64,000 nucleotides of DNA from Glycomyces fuscus (GTDB taxonomy: Bacteria > Actinomycetota > Actinomycetes > Streptosporangiales > Streptosporangiaceae): assembly GCA_002529455.1 (NCBI GenBank), contig NYMS01000006.1, positions 534,432-598,431 on the forward strand. The letters are read 5' to 3'. Shown piece after piece: positions 1-7,875 of the stretch (its first letter is position 1; every line of letters begins with the position of its first letter). A program made the translations under genes and the position numbers. The notes beneath the pieces are model-generated. The model saw only the letters and a program-made list of their open reading frames with translations. It ran no database searches and was not told where the DNA came from.

Positions 1-1
1 C

Positions 2-1639
2 CGCGGCGAGGGGGAGCCGGCCGCGGTCGGACCGAGGGGCCCGGCCGACCCCATGGCGTGGCTGGAGACCGAGCTGCGTGGCTTCGAGGTCTGCTTCCGC
101 TGGACGCAACCGCGCGCGACCGCCGAGGAGGACCAGCCGCACGAACGGAACACGGGGAGGGAGCAGCGGAGGAGACGGGTCATCGGGTACGGGTGGCGGC
201 TGCGCCGGGCCTTCGCCGTGCTGTGCCGGAAGGGGCGCACGCAGTGGGAGGCGGTGCGGGAGGCCACCCAGCAGGCGACCGCGCTGGCCCTGGAGATGGG
301 CGAGCCGCTCGCCTACGGGATCGCCCTGCTCGACCGGGCCGAGGTGGCCAGCGGCCACGGCGACCACGACACCGGTTACGAGCGCGCCCTGACCGCGCTG
401 TACATCCTGGAGCAGCTGGAGTCGGCCGATCCGCGGTGGAGGGCGCGGGCGCACCGGGCGGTCGGGGTGAACCTGTACCGCCGGGGCGACCTGGACGACG
501 GCCGGGCCGAGATCGAGGAGGCCGTGCGGATCTTCTCCGGGCACGGCGACCGCTGGTGGCAGGTGCGCGCCCTGTGCAACCTGGCCGAGGTCGACCGCTT
601 CCAGGGCTACCAGGAGCGGGCCTACGAGGCGCTCACCCGCGCGCAGGACCTGCTCGTGGGCTCCCAGGACTCCCAGGAGCAGTGGGCCAGGGTGCGGTTG
701 CAGAAGGGCGAGGTACTGCGGCTGCGCGGGTTCACGCTCAACGCCTGGTTCCTACTGGAGGACGAGCGGGAGCGGCTCTCCCGGGCGCCGAACGGGGACT
801 GGTACCACGCCCGCTACCTGCGCTCGCTGGGCCGGTTGCCGACCAACGAGCTCAACCGGGAGGCCTGGGAGTGCGAACTGCTGCTCAGCCCCGCGCGGGA
901 GCGCGACCGTCGCCGTCTGACCGCACGGGACCCGGAGTGGCCGGGGAAGCAGCGGGCCAGGGTGGCCGGCCTGTTCGTCGACGGGGACCCGGACTACGCC
1001 GAACGCTGCGCCCGGACGGGGCCCGCGCGCGGGCTGCTGCGCCGACGGGAGAGGTTGCGCGACACCTGGCAGGTCGCGGACCAGATCGCCCGGCTGCGGG
1101 ACGCGGAGCGGGCCTTCGTCGAGATCGGTGACGACTGGGGGCGGTGGCGTACGTGCCTGGTCCTGGGCCAGGCGCGGATGGCCCAGGACCGGGAGCGGGG
1201 CAAGGAGGAGATGCTGCGGGCCGCCGAGGGCTTCCGGGATCTGGGGGACAAGTGGTGGCACGCCCGCGCGCACCGCATGGCGGCGGAGTCGCTGCAACAG
1301 GCCGAGCGGCTGCCCGAGGCCGAGGAGCTGGCCAGGGTCGCGGTCGACGGCTACCGGGGCCTCCAGCACCGTTCGGGACAGCTGCGGGCGATGAAACTGC
1401 TGGCCGCGATCATGTCCCGGCGCGACCTCCTGGAGGCCTGGCGCACGCTCGGGGAGGCCGAGGGGCTCGCGGAGCAGGGCGTCCGGCTCGGGACGGTGCC
1501 GGTGTCACTGCTCCAGGAGATCCGGGACATGCTGCGTGTCCTCGAGCACGGTTCCGACTCGGCCCCCGGCACCGACCCGGCCCGGCAGTCGGGAGGTCCG
1601 GCCGGAGGCACCGGGTCGCGGACCGCGCAGCCGGGGTGA
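2..1639 (+). CDS. TPR-repeat protein, probable C-terminal part of a STAND/AfsR-like regulator (5' partial)
   Basis: The frame is open from base 2 with no upstream stop; the first ATG is at 53, but the protein probably begins outside the window. The residues just after that ATG (PMAWLETE) resemble the AWLxxE segment that links the NB-ARC region to the TPR region in AfsR/SARP-like STAND proteins. That is family knowledge, and no nucleotide-binding motif lies inside the window. The rest is helical and TPR-like, with repeated A-L-A-L-E, WWxxRA and AxxxF segments (for example GDRWWQVRALCNLAEV and GDKWWHARAHRMAAES) about 40 residues apart. The tail is Pro/Gly/Ser-rich and disordered. A stand-alone TPR protein starting at 53 is the alternative. 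No partner gene is visible. Confidence 0.7.
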   Translation, partial: RGEGEPAAVGPRGPADPMAWLETELRGFEVCFRWTQPRATAEEDQPHERNTGREQRRRRVIGYGWRLRRAFAVLCRKGRTQWEAVREATQQATALALEMGEPLAYGIALLDRAEVASGHGDHDTGYERALTALYILEQLESADPRWRARAHRAVGVNLYRRGDLDDGRAEIEEAVRIFSGHGDRWWQVRALCNLAEVDRFQGYQERAYEALTRAQDLLVGSQDSQEQWARVRLQKGEVLRLRGFTLNAWFLLEDERERLSRAPNGDWYHARYLRSLGRLPTNELNREAWECELLLSPARERDRRRLTARDPEWPGKQRARVAGLFVDGDPDYAERCARTGPARGLLRRRERLRDTWQVADQIARLRDAERAFVEIGDDWGRWRTCLVLGQARMAQDRERGKEEMLRAAEGFRDLGDKWWHARAHRMAAESLQQAERLPEAEELARVAVDGYRGLQHRSGQLRAMKLLAAIMSRRDLLEAWRTLGEAEGLAEQGVRLGTVPVSLLQEIRDMLRVLEHGSDSAPGTDPARQSGGPAGGTGSRTAQPG

Positions 1640-1670
1640 GGTCCGGGCGGCCGGGGTGAGGTCCGGGCGG
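1631..1670. repeat. Two perfect tandem 20-bp copies across the stop codon
   Basis: The unit CCGGGGTGAGGTCCGGGCGG occurs at 1631-1650 and again directly at 1651-1670. The first copy contains the TGA stop of the TPR gene, so loss or gain of a copy would leave the protein end unchanged. It looks like a recent slippage or duplication event. Confidence 0.85.
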
Positions 1671-1680
1671 GCGGATGAGG

Positions 1681-1708
1681 GCGCCCCCGACCGGTCCGGC
1701 GGGGGCGC
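1681..1708. terminator. Hairpin between convergent genes
   Basis: GCGCCCCC at 1681-1688 pairs with GGGGGCGC at 1701-1708 around a 12-base loop. It lies between the stop of the TPR gene and the stop of the opposing membrane-protein gene, so it could end transcription from both sides. There is no T-run, which is usual in high-GC actinomycetes. Confidence 0.6.
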
Positions 1709-1741
1709 GGTGCTTCGGCAGGCGGGGGAAGCGCGGGGGCG

Positions 1742-2401
1742 TCAGCCGGTGAACCACAGGATGAGGTGGCCGGAGTAGACCACGACGAAGGCCGCCGCCA
1801 CCATGGTCGTGGTCCCCGCGGCGAGCGGGAGGGAACGCGAGCGCGGGGCGGGGAGCCGCCGTGCCGCGGCCCACACGAGGAACGCGGCGCCCGCGGCGAC
1901 GGAGCAGGACCAGTAGACGGGGGACGTGGTATCCGCGATGTAGAGGAGGCCGTACACGCCCTCACCGACGAGCACGCCGCTCATGGCGCCCGCCGCCAGC
2001 GGGGCGAGGCGGGTCCGCAGGCGCAGCGCGTTGCCGCCCCAGCCGAGGGCGGGCCCCACCAGGACGGCCGCGGTCAGCCAGAAGAACGTCGCCCCCGACG
2101 AGGCGGCGAATCCGCGCAGGGCGGAAGCGAGGTCGTAGCCGAGGACCATCGCCGCCAGCGACAGCGCGCCCGCGATCGCGGAGACCCCCGGACGCGGGGA
2201 GAGCATGCCGAGCAGGAAGGCGATCAGGCTCCAGGTTCCGGCCGAGTTCGCCATCGGGGCCAGGCCGTGGGGGAGCAGTCCCTGTCCGTAGGAGGTCAGG
2301 AATCCCGCGAGGAGTCCCGCGCCGACGGCCGCGGCCAGAGGGGACAGCAGGGCGCTCGGGGACTCGGGCGCGGATGCGGGCTTCTCCGTGTCTGCTGCCA
2401 T
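1742..2401 (-). CDS. DUF6518-like integral membrane protein
   Basis: A 219-residue protein with a short polar N-terminus and about six hydrophobic segments that fill the rest of the chain. The pattern (GLLAGFLTSYGQGLLPHGLAPMANSAG near residues 30-57, then a SPRPG loop) is what I associate with the DUF6518 family of actinomycete membrane proteins. This is recognition from memory and was not checked. No catalytic or transport motif is visible. It reads toward the TPR gene and is separated by 277 bp from the upstream SDR gene, so it is probably its own unit. Function unknown. Confidence 0.65.
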   Translation of the reverse strand: MAADTEKPASAPESPSALLSPLAAAVGAGLLAGFLTSYGQGLLPHGLAPMANSAGTWSLIAFLLGMLSPRPGVSAIAGALSLAAMVLGYDLASALRGFAASSGATFFWLTAAVLVGPALGWGGNALRLRTRLAPLAAGAMSGVLVGEGVYGLLYIADTTSPVYWSCSVAAGAAFLVWAAARRLPAPRSRSLPLAAGTTTMVAAAFVVVYSGHLILWFTG

Positions 2402-2678
2402 GGTCTCTTCCGTTCCTTCGTCGCGGGCCCGCCACGGGCGGGGGGCCTGTTCTCACCGGTGTTAACGCGGTACGCCGCTCCCCCGGTTCACCGCGAGGCG
2501 CCCGGTTCGGCGAAGGAGTCCAGGGCCGGAGGGCTCCGGAGCCGGGAGGCCGCCGGGAGGCCGCCGACAGGTCAGCGGCCCGGCCGCGCCCCCAGGACCG
2601 CAGGGCCCGCCGACGGGTCGGCGCCCCGGGCCCGCTCCCCCGGAGGTTCCCCGGCGGCCTCCGGACTCCTCGTCGGGC

Positions 2679-3416
2679 TCAGACCATGCCGCCGTTGGCG
2701 TGGAGGGTCTGGCCGTTGACCCAGCGGCCGGGGCCGGCGAGGAACGACACGACCTCGGCGACGTCCTCGGGGGAGCCGAGGCGTCCGAAGGGGTTCATCC
2801 CGGCCAGCCGCTCCACCTGCTCCTCGCTCTTGCCGTCCAGGAACAGGGCGGTGGCGGTGGGCCCGGGGGCGACGGCGTTCACCGTGACGTCCCTGCCCCG
2901 CAGCTCCTTGGCCAGCACCAGGCTGATCGCGTCCACGGCGCCCTTGGAGGCGGCGTAGGCCGCGTAGGTCGGCGGGGCGAGCTTGCCGACCGAGGTGGAG
3001 AGGTTGATGATCGCCCCGCCGGAGCGGACCCGTCTGGCCGCCTGCTGGTTGACGACGAAGGTGCCGCGGATGTTGGTCCGGTGCATGCGGTCGAGGTCGG
3101 CCAGGTCGAGGTCGGCCACGGTGTCCAGGACCATGATCCCGGCGGAGTTGACGACGACGTCCACGCCGCCGAACCGTTCCCCGACCGCGTCGAAGGCCGC
3201 GCGCACGGCGTTCTCGTCGGCGACGTCGGCCCGGAGCGCGACGGCGCCGCCGCCCGCGCCGGTGATCGCGGAGACGGTGTCCTCCGCCGCCGCGGTGTCG
3301 CCCGCGTACACGATCGCGACGTCCTGCCCGTCGGCGGCGAGGCGCTCGGCCATCGCCCGGCCGATACCCCGCGACCCACCGGTCACCAGCGCCACGCGTC
3401 TTTCCGTGCTGCCCAT
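2679..3416 (-). CDS. SDR-family NAD(P)-dependent oxidoreductase
   Basis: A 245-residue classical short-chain dehydrogenase, of typical length. The N-terminal Rossmann motif is TGGSRGIG, followed by NSAG (NNAG-type) and the active-site STS...YAASK triad region; the family C-terminus NGQTLHANGGMV is also present. It should oxidise or reduce a small carbonyl or alcohol substrate in the cytoplasm; the substrate cannot be told. I chose the ATG at 3416 because AGGAGG sits six bases upstream; a longer frame back to 3458 has no such site. It is divergent from a TetR regulator across a short AT-rich region, so it is probably that regulator's target. Confidence 0.9.
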   Translation of the reverse strand: MGSTERRVALVTGGSRGIGRAMAERLAADGQDVAIVYAGDTAAAEDTVSAITGAGGGAVALRADVADENAVRAAFDAVGERFGGVDVVVNSAGIMVLDTVADLDLADLDRMHRTNIRGTFVVNQQAARRVRSGGAIINLSTSVGKLAPPTYAAYAASKGAVDAISLVLAKELRGRDVTVNAVAPGPTATALFLDGKSEEQVERLAGMNPFGRLGSPEDVAEVVSFLAGPGRWVNGQTLHANGGMV

Positions 3417-3529
3417 GTTCGTCCTCCTGTCGGTGCGCCCCTGCGCCCGCCCTTCCATAACACTGATAACGCTAGTGCTTGATCATCGATAACACAACAC
3501 CGATATCAAACTCCCGTTACCATCGATAC
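3417..3529. promoter_or_regulatory. Divergent SDR/TetR promoter region with repeated CATCGATA-type boxes
   Basis: This 113-bp gap is clearly more AT-rich than its surroundings. It carries three direct repeats of CA(T/C)CGATA at 3484-3491, 3498-3505 and 3521-3528, the last one just before the TetR start codon. Two GATAAC words also occur. The layout fits overlapping divergent promoters with operator sites for the TetR protein. Operator function is inference. Confidence 0.45.
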
Positions 3530-4255
3530 ATGGCTTCTCGCAGCGACACCCGGCAGAAGGTCGTCCAGGCCGCCGCAGACCTTCTCAGGAACCACGGGCG
3601 TACCGCGGTCACCACCCGAGCCGTCAGCACCGCCGCCGAGGTGCAGCCACCGACGATCTACCGCCTCTTCGGTGACATGAACGGCCTGCTCAACGCCGTC
3701 GCGGCGGACGGCTTCACCCGCTACCTGGCGCGCAAGGTGGCCCAGCCCGCCTCGCCGGACCCGGTGGAGGACCTGCGCAACGGCTGGAACCTGCACGTCG
3801 AGTTCGGTGTGGAGAACCCCGCCCACTACCTGCTGATGTACGGCGACTCCGTGCCGGGCGGGGACGGTGAGACCGCGCGGGAGGCCCGGCGCGTACTGCT
3901 CACCCTGGTGCACCGGGTCGCGGAGGCCGGTCGGCTCGTCGTCGGCGTCGAGCAGGCGGCGGACATGGTGCACGCCGCGGGCACGGGTGTCACCCTCAGC
4001 CTCATCAGGGCGGACCCCGGCAGGCGCGACCTGTCGCTGTCCGCCAGGACGCGCGAGGCGATCATCGCCGCGATCACGTCCGGCCCCGGAGACGGTGCCG
4101 GTGCCGACGGGGACCGCGAACCCGCGCGGCGGGCGATCGCCCTGCGCTCGGTCCTCGACCGGTCCGGGGCGGAGTTCAGCGAGGGTGAGCGCATCCTGCT
4201 GGGCGAGCTCCTCACACGCCTGGCCGACGCGGACCCGGGGGCCGGCGGACTCTGA
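3530..4255 (+). CDS. TetR/AcrR-family transcriptional regulator
   Basis: A 241-residue protein. The N-terminal helix-turn-helix is clear (SDTRQKVVQAAADLLRNHG, then AVTTRAVSTAAEVQPPTIYR and LF near residues 40-47), followed by a helical ligand-binding region. I took the ATG at 3530 because DNA-binding homology begins right after it; a longer frame to 3479 would run through the operator region. TetR proteins usually repress a neighbouring gene until a small ligand binds, and the divergent SDR gene is the obvious target. The ligand is unknown. Confidence 0.9.
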   Translation: MASRSDTRQKVVQAAADLLRNHGRTAVTTRAVSTAAEVQPPTIYRLFGDMNGLLNAVAADGFTRYLARKVAQPASPDPVEDLRNGWNLHVEFGVENPAHYLLMYGDSVPGGDGETAREARRVLLTLVHRVAEAGRLVVGVEQAADMVHAAGTGVTLSLIRADPGRRDLSLSARTREAIIAAITSGPGDGAGADGDREPARRAIALRSVLDRSGAEFSEGERILLGELLTRLADADPGAGGL

Positions 4256-4688
4256 GCGACGTCCCCGCACCGGCCGACGGCCCCGCACACCTCCGCGAAC
4301 GGCCCCCGGCAGGACCCGACGGGCCTGCCGGACCCGCCCCGCAGGAGGCGTCTTCGCGCGCGAGGCCACCAAAGGGCCCGCCCGGCCGCCGCGCACGACA
4401 CGGAAACGGCACAACGGCGGCCGACATGGCAACCGGAAGCGCGCGTCGCGCGTGGAAGGTGGGGGGCACTGGCGGCGGCCAGGGTTCGGGAGCGCTCCCG
4501 GGGCCCGCCCGCGGCCACGGGCCACACTCCCGGCGCCCGCCTGGAAGCGAACGGTATGCCCGGGTTCCGCGGCCGAGACGACCGGTGCAGTCTCCGTCCG
4601 GCGCGTCCCGGAGGGACCTCCCGTTCTCCCTCCCCGCTCATGTGCCCCTTCCCCACCAGCACAACGACTCCGGAACGGAACATCCGAG
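4256..4688. other. 433-bp gap with no supported gene
   Basis: It lies between the TetR stop and the surface-protein start. Frames here are open only because of the base composition. I see no RNA gene and no clear promoter. A short GGAGCGCTCC palindrome lies near 4490-4499. It probably holds the promoter of the next gene. Confidence 0.5.
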
Positions 4689-6074
4689 ATGCCGAGAAGC
4701 CCCCAGGCCCCCTCACTGCTCCTGAGAGGGACCTGCGCCTCCGCCTCCGCCCTCCTGGCCCTCGGGCTGCTGCCCGCCGCCCCCGCGCTGGCCGAGACCG
4801 CCGTCAACCCCGTGTCGGGAAACCAGGGCTTCCTCGTGGTCACCGAGGGCGACGCGGTCCTCGCGGGCAACGAGTCCGAGGGCGCCATCGCGGTCGGCGG
4901 TGACCTCGTCTTCGGCGACTACAACGTCGCCGCCCACACCCCCGGCTCCCACACCGCCGAGGGGGACGAGCACCCCACCGCACTCCTGGTGAACGGCCGG
5001 GTGGACTTCGGTGCCAGTGAGGGCGACCTGAAGGTGCTCCAGGACGGGTACGTCAAGGTCGGCGCGGCCGCGGACGCCGACATCAGCACGACGGACCACA
5101 ACGGTGCCCAGGTCAACACCGTGGTCGCCGGACCCGGGGGCCGTGAGACCACACCGAGGGTCTCGCTCACCGTCCGCCAGCCTCGGGAGTCCGTCACCGG
5201 CGGGGCCCTCGACGTCGCGGGCCTGTTCCCCGCCTACCGCGAGCGCTCGGCCGGGCTCGCCGCGTGCGAGGGCGGGGTGGTCCCGCTGCGGACCGGCGAC
5301 GGCTCCGAGGCCCTGCCGCCCTTCGAGCAGGGCGCCAACGTCACCCTCCCGCTGGCCCGAGGCACCCAGAACGTGTGGAACGTCGCCGCGGAGGACCTGG
5401 CCGCCCTGGAGGTCATCACCTTCGGGGACGCGCCCGGACCGGACGCACCGCTCCTGGTCAACGTCGACACCTCCGGCGTGGGCGGGCGGTTCGAGTGGCG
5501 CACCCCCAACATGGCCGGGATCGGGCTGGAGCAGGCCCGGTACGTCCTGTTCAACTTCGGTGACGCCACCGCCGTCACCTTCACCCCCGACAGCCGGACC
5601 GTCGAGGGCACCGTCTTCGCCCCCGACGCGAAGGTGAGGTGGCTGTCGCCGGGCAACATCGAGGGCAACGTCATCGCGGCCTCCTTCGAGCACGGTTCCC
5701 CGTCCGAGGGCGTCGTCGGCAACGGCGAACTGCACAACGGTGACTTCTCCGCGGAGCTGACCCCGTGCGGCCCCGGCGGGGACGGGGCCCCCGAGGAGCC
5801 CGGAGAGCCCGGAGAGCCCGAGCCGACCCCCGGCGGCGAGGGGTCCGAGGCCCCCGAGGAGGAGCAGCCGGGCGAGGGCCCCGTCACGGAGGAGACGCCC
5901 GGCGGGGAGCCCTCGGCCTCCCCGTCACCCGAGCAGGCCGCCGGATCCGACGGCGGTCTGGCCGTGACCGGCGCGAGCCTGTGGGGCCTGGTCGGCGCGG
6001 CCGTCGTGGCGATCGGCGCCGGTGTGGCGGCCTTCGTGTTCACCAGGCGCAGGAGGACCGGCCCCTCCGCCTGA
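4689..6074 (+). CDS. Choice-of-anchor-A surface protein with sortase-type LAVTG signal
   Basis: A 461-residue exported protein. Residues 1-35 form a signal peptide ending APALA. Residues about 36-360 match the choice-of-anchor A domain: NxxVxxxGDAVLAGNESEG, GDLVFGDYN, a closing segment with VEGTVFAPDAKV, then a GNVIAASF motif. A Pro/Glu/Gly-rich spacer follows. The C-terminus has LAVTG (about 424-428), a hydrophobic helix and RRRR. LAxTG is the signal preferred by class E sortases of actinobacteria, so the mature protein should be covalently wall-anchored. The ATG at 4689 is the start that begins the signal peptide; the ribosome site is weak. Binding partner unknown. No sortase gene is in the window. 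Confidence 0.85.
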   Translation: MPRSPQAPSLLLRGTCASASALLALGLLPAAPALAETAVNPVSGNQGFLVVTEGDAVLAGNESEGAIAVGGDLVFGDYNVAAHTPGSHTAEGDEHPTALLVNGRVDFGASEGDLKVLQDGYVKVGAAADADISTTDHNGAQVNTVVAGPGGRETTPRVSLTVRQPRESVTGGALDVAGLFPAYRERSAGLAACEGGVVPLRTGDGSEALPPFEQGANVTLPLARGTQNVWNVAAEDLAALEVITFGDAPGPDAPLLVNVDTSGVGGRFEWRTPNMAGIGLEQARYVLFNFGDATAVTFTPDSRTVEGTVFAPDAKVRWLSPGNIEGNVIAASFEHGSPSEGVVGNGELHNGDFSAELTPCGPGGDGAPEEPGEPGEPEPTPGGEGSEAPEEEQPGEGPVTEETPGGEPSASPSPEQAAGSDGGLAVTGASLWGLVGAAVVAIGAGVAAFVFTRRRRTGPSA

Positions 6075-6117
6075 GGGACGGACGTCCGCGGAGGCCGCGG
6101 CACGGGACACCGCCGGT

Positions 6118-6157
6118 CCGGCCTCCGGTGACCGCGGCGCCGGTGACCGGAGGCCGG
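6118..6157 (+). terminator. Hairpin downstream of the surface-protein gene
   Basis: A perfect 12-bp inverted repeat (CCGGCCTCCGGT at 6118-6129 and its complement at 6146-6157) with a 16-base loop lies 44 bp after the stop. It is between two convergent genes, so it may act on both strands. Confidence 0.6.
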
Positions 6158-6247
6158 GTGGCCGCGGCCTCGGCGGCGGCCGACACGGTCCCCGAGCGCC
6201 CGGGTCCCGTACGGGGGCTCCGATCCGGGTGGTCGGGGCCCCGGTGC

Positions 6248-7357
6248 TCACCGGGGATCCTCAGCGTCCGTCCGCGCCGTGTCCGGTTCCGCCCGCCCGT
6301 CCGGTTCGGGGTACTCCTCGCGGATGCGCCGTGCCAGTTCGGTGAAGCCGCCCCGCTCCAGGACGATCACCTGCTCGTGGACGAACTTCGCGCGCTCCTG
6401 GGCGTCCTCGAAGGAGTCGGCCAGCCCGCGCAGGATGGCCACCTGCACGTCGCGCTCGGCCGACTCGGGGCCCGCGCCCTCGGCGGGCCACCAGTAGCTC
6501 TCGTACCCCTCGCCGTCGACGTCGCTGCCCGGCCCGGGGGGCGCGGGGATCTCGTCGTCCCCACCGAGGTCCAGCGGTTCGTCGACCGGGTCGAGGCCGC
6601 CGAAGGCGCCGAGGCCGTCGTCCACGGCCGGGCGCGGGGGGACGACCGGGCCCGCCTGGGCGAGCGCCAGGTCCTCCAGCTCCTCCTCGGCGTCGCGTAC
6701 GGCCTCGCGCAGCTCGCGGTCCTTGCGGAGCCCGGACATGCGGCGCAGCCGCTCGGCGTCCTCCTCCGGCAGGCGCAGGCTCACCTCCTCCGCCCAGGCC
6801 ACGACCCCGGCGCCGGTGACCGCGGTCTCCACCGCGAGACGGGCGGCCAGCTCGCACTCGGCCATCCCGTGGTCGCCGGGCTCGACGCCGCGGGCCAGCT
6901 CGGAGGCGCGGGTGACCACCGCCAGGACGGCGGGGGCGACCGGGTTGCGCAGGCTCAGGTCCACGTGGCCCTCCCACCGCCAGTGCACCACGGCGGAGAA
7001 CACCAGGTCGTAGTCCTGCGCGGCGCTGGGCAGCGCGACCGGGCGGACCCGGGTGCCGCGCGCGCCGCCGCGTTCCCCGAAGGCGTCGAGCGTTTCGGCC
7101 GGTTCGCCGTGGGCCCTCCCGGGGGAGGCGTCGGCGGCCGCCGACGCCGTCACGGCGGCCACGGCGTCGCCGAAGCGCGACACGAGGGCGCCCAGGAGCA
7201 GGAGCACGACCGGGATCCACAGCAGGGTCCACAGGCCGACCAGGGGGTAGAGGGCACAGGGCACGACGGCCACCGCCGTGGCGGCCACCACGAGGTGCAC
7301 GCGTGTGAAGGGGGTGACGGGGGTGACGGTGTGCCTCCTCTCGCGGCGCGGTCGCAC
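6248..7357 (-). CDS. Two-helix membrane protein with acidic cytoplasmic region, unknown function
   Basis: A 369-residue protein. The N-terminus is basic, followed by two adjacent hydrophobic segments (about residues 18-60) that form a hairpin or tandem membrane anchor. The remainder is soluble. A mixed region has VVHWRWEGHVDLSLRNPVAPAVL and an AAARLAVETAVTGAGVVAW helix (about 105-190); a charged, likely coiled-coil stretch follows (about 190-225), then a Pro/Asp/Gly-rich linker and a C-terminal helix with ERAKFVHEQVIVLERGG. I do not recognise the family. It faces away from the acyltransferase gene. Confidence 0.7.
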   Translation of the reverse strand: MRPRRERRHTVTPVTPFTRVHLVVAATAVAVVPCALYPLVGLWTLLWIPVVLLLLGALVSRFGDAVAAVTASAAADASPGRAHGEPAETLDAFGERGGARGTRVRPVALPSAAQDYDLVFSAVVHWRWEGHVDLSLRNPVAPAVLAVVTRASELARGVEPGDHGMAECELAARLAVETAVTGAGVVAWAEEVSLRLPEEDAERLRRMSGLRKDRELREAVRDAEEELEDLALAQAGPVVPPRPAVDDGLGAFGGLDPVDEPLDLGGDDEIPAPPGPGSDVDGEGYESYWWPAEGAGPESAERDVQVAILRGLADSFEDAQERAKFVHEQVIVLERGGFTELARRIREEYPEPDGRAEPDTARTDAEDPR

Positions 7358-7875
7358 CGGCGGGGCCCGATCGGGGGAACGGAGTTACACGGCGCGGTCC
7401 CGGGCGAACCGGCGCGGCCCCTTCCGGCGACATCCGACAGTCTGCCCCAGATCCGGAGCGCACGTGCCACGAACGGCTCCACGCGCCCCCGGGCACGTCG
7501 GGACGGGCCCCATACTCCGTCCCGGAGCCGCACGCCCCCACCCGCCCCGCACGCCTCGTGCGCCCCGTCCCCGCGAACAGCCTCCGGCGCGCGGCGAGAG
7601 GCCCCTCACCTCCGGGAACCGCGGTTTCGGGCACCACCGGAAACCGAGGACCCGCGCGCCCCCGCGAAACCCCCGCCGTCCGCGGCCACCGAGCCCGCCA
7701 GGCGAACACCCGACCAAGGGAACATGTCCCCCGCACCCCTGTTGGGCGAACACCTTCCGCCGTGTCGGCCCCGGGGTCGCCTGGGGTCCTGGGAACGGCA
7801 CAGAATGCGATCATCCCCCGCAACCCGTCCCCACGGGCCCACCCTCGTCGCCGAGCCCGCTCTCGGAGCCAGCCC
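7358..7875. other. 518-bp divergent intergenic region
   Basis: The two flanking genes point away from each other, so both promoters should lie here. Base composition is C-rich on the plus strand. Long frames cross it in several phases but show no protein-like sequence. I found no convincing inverted repeat or RNA structure. Confidence 0.5.
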
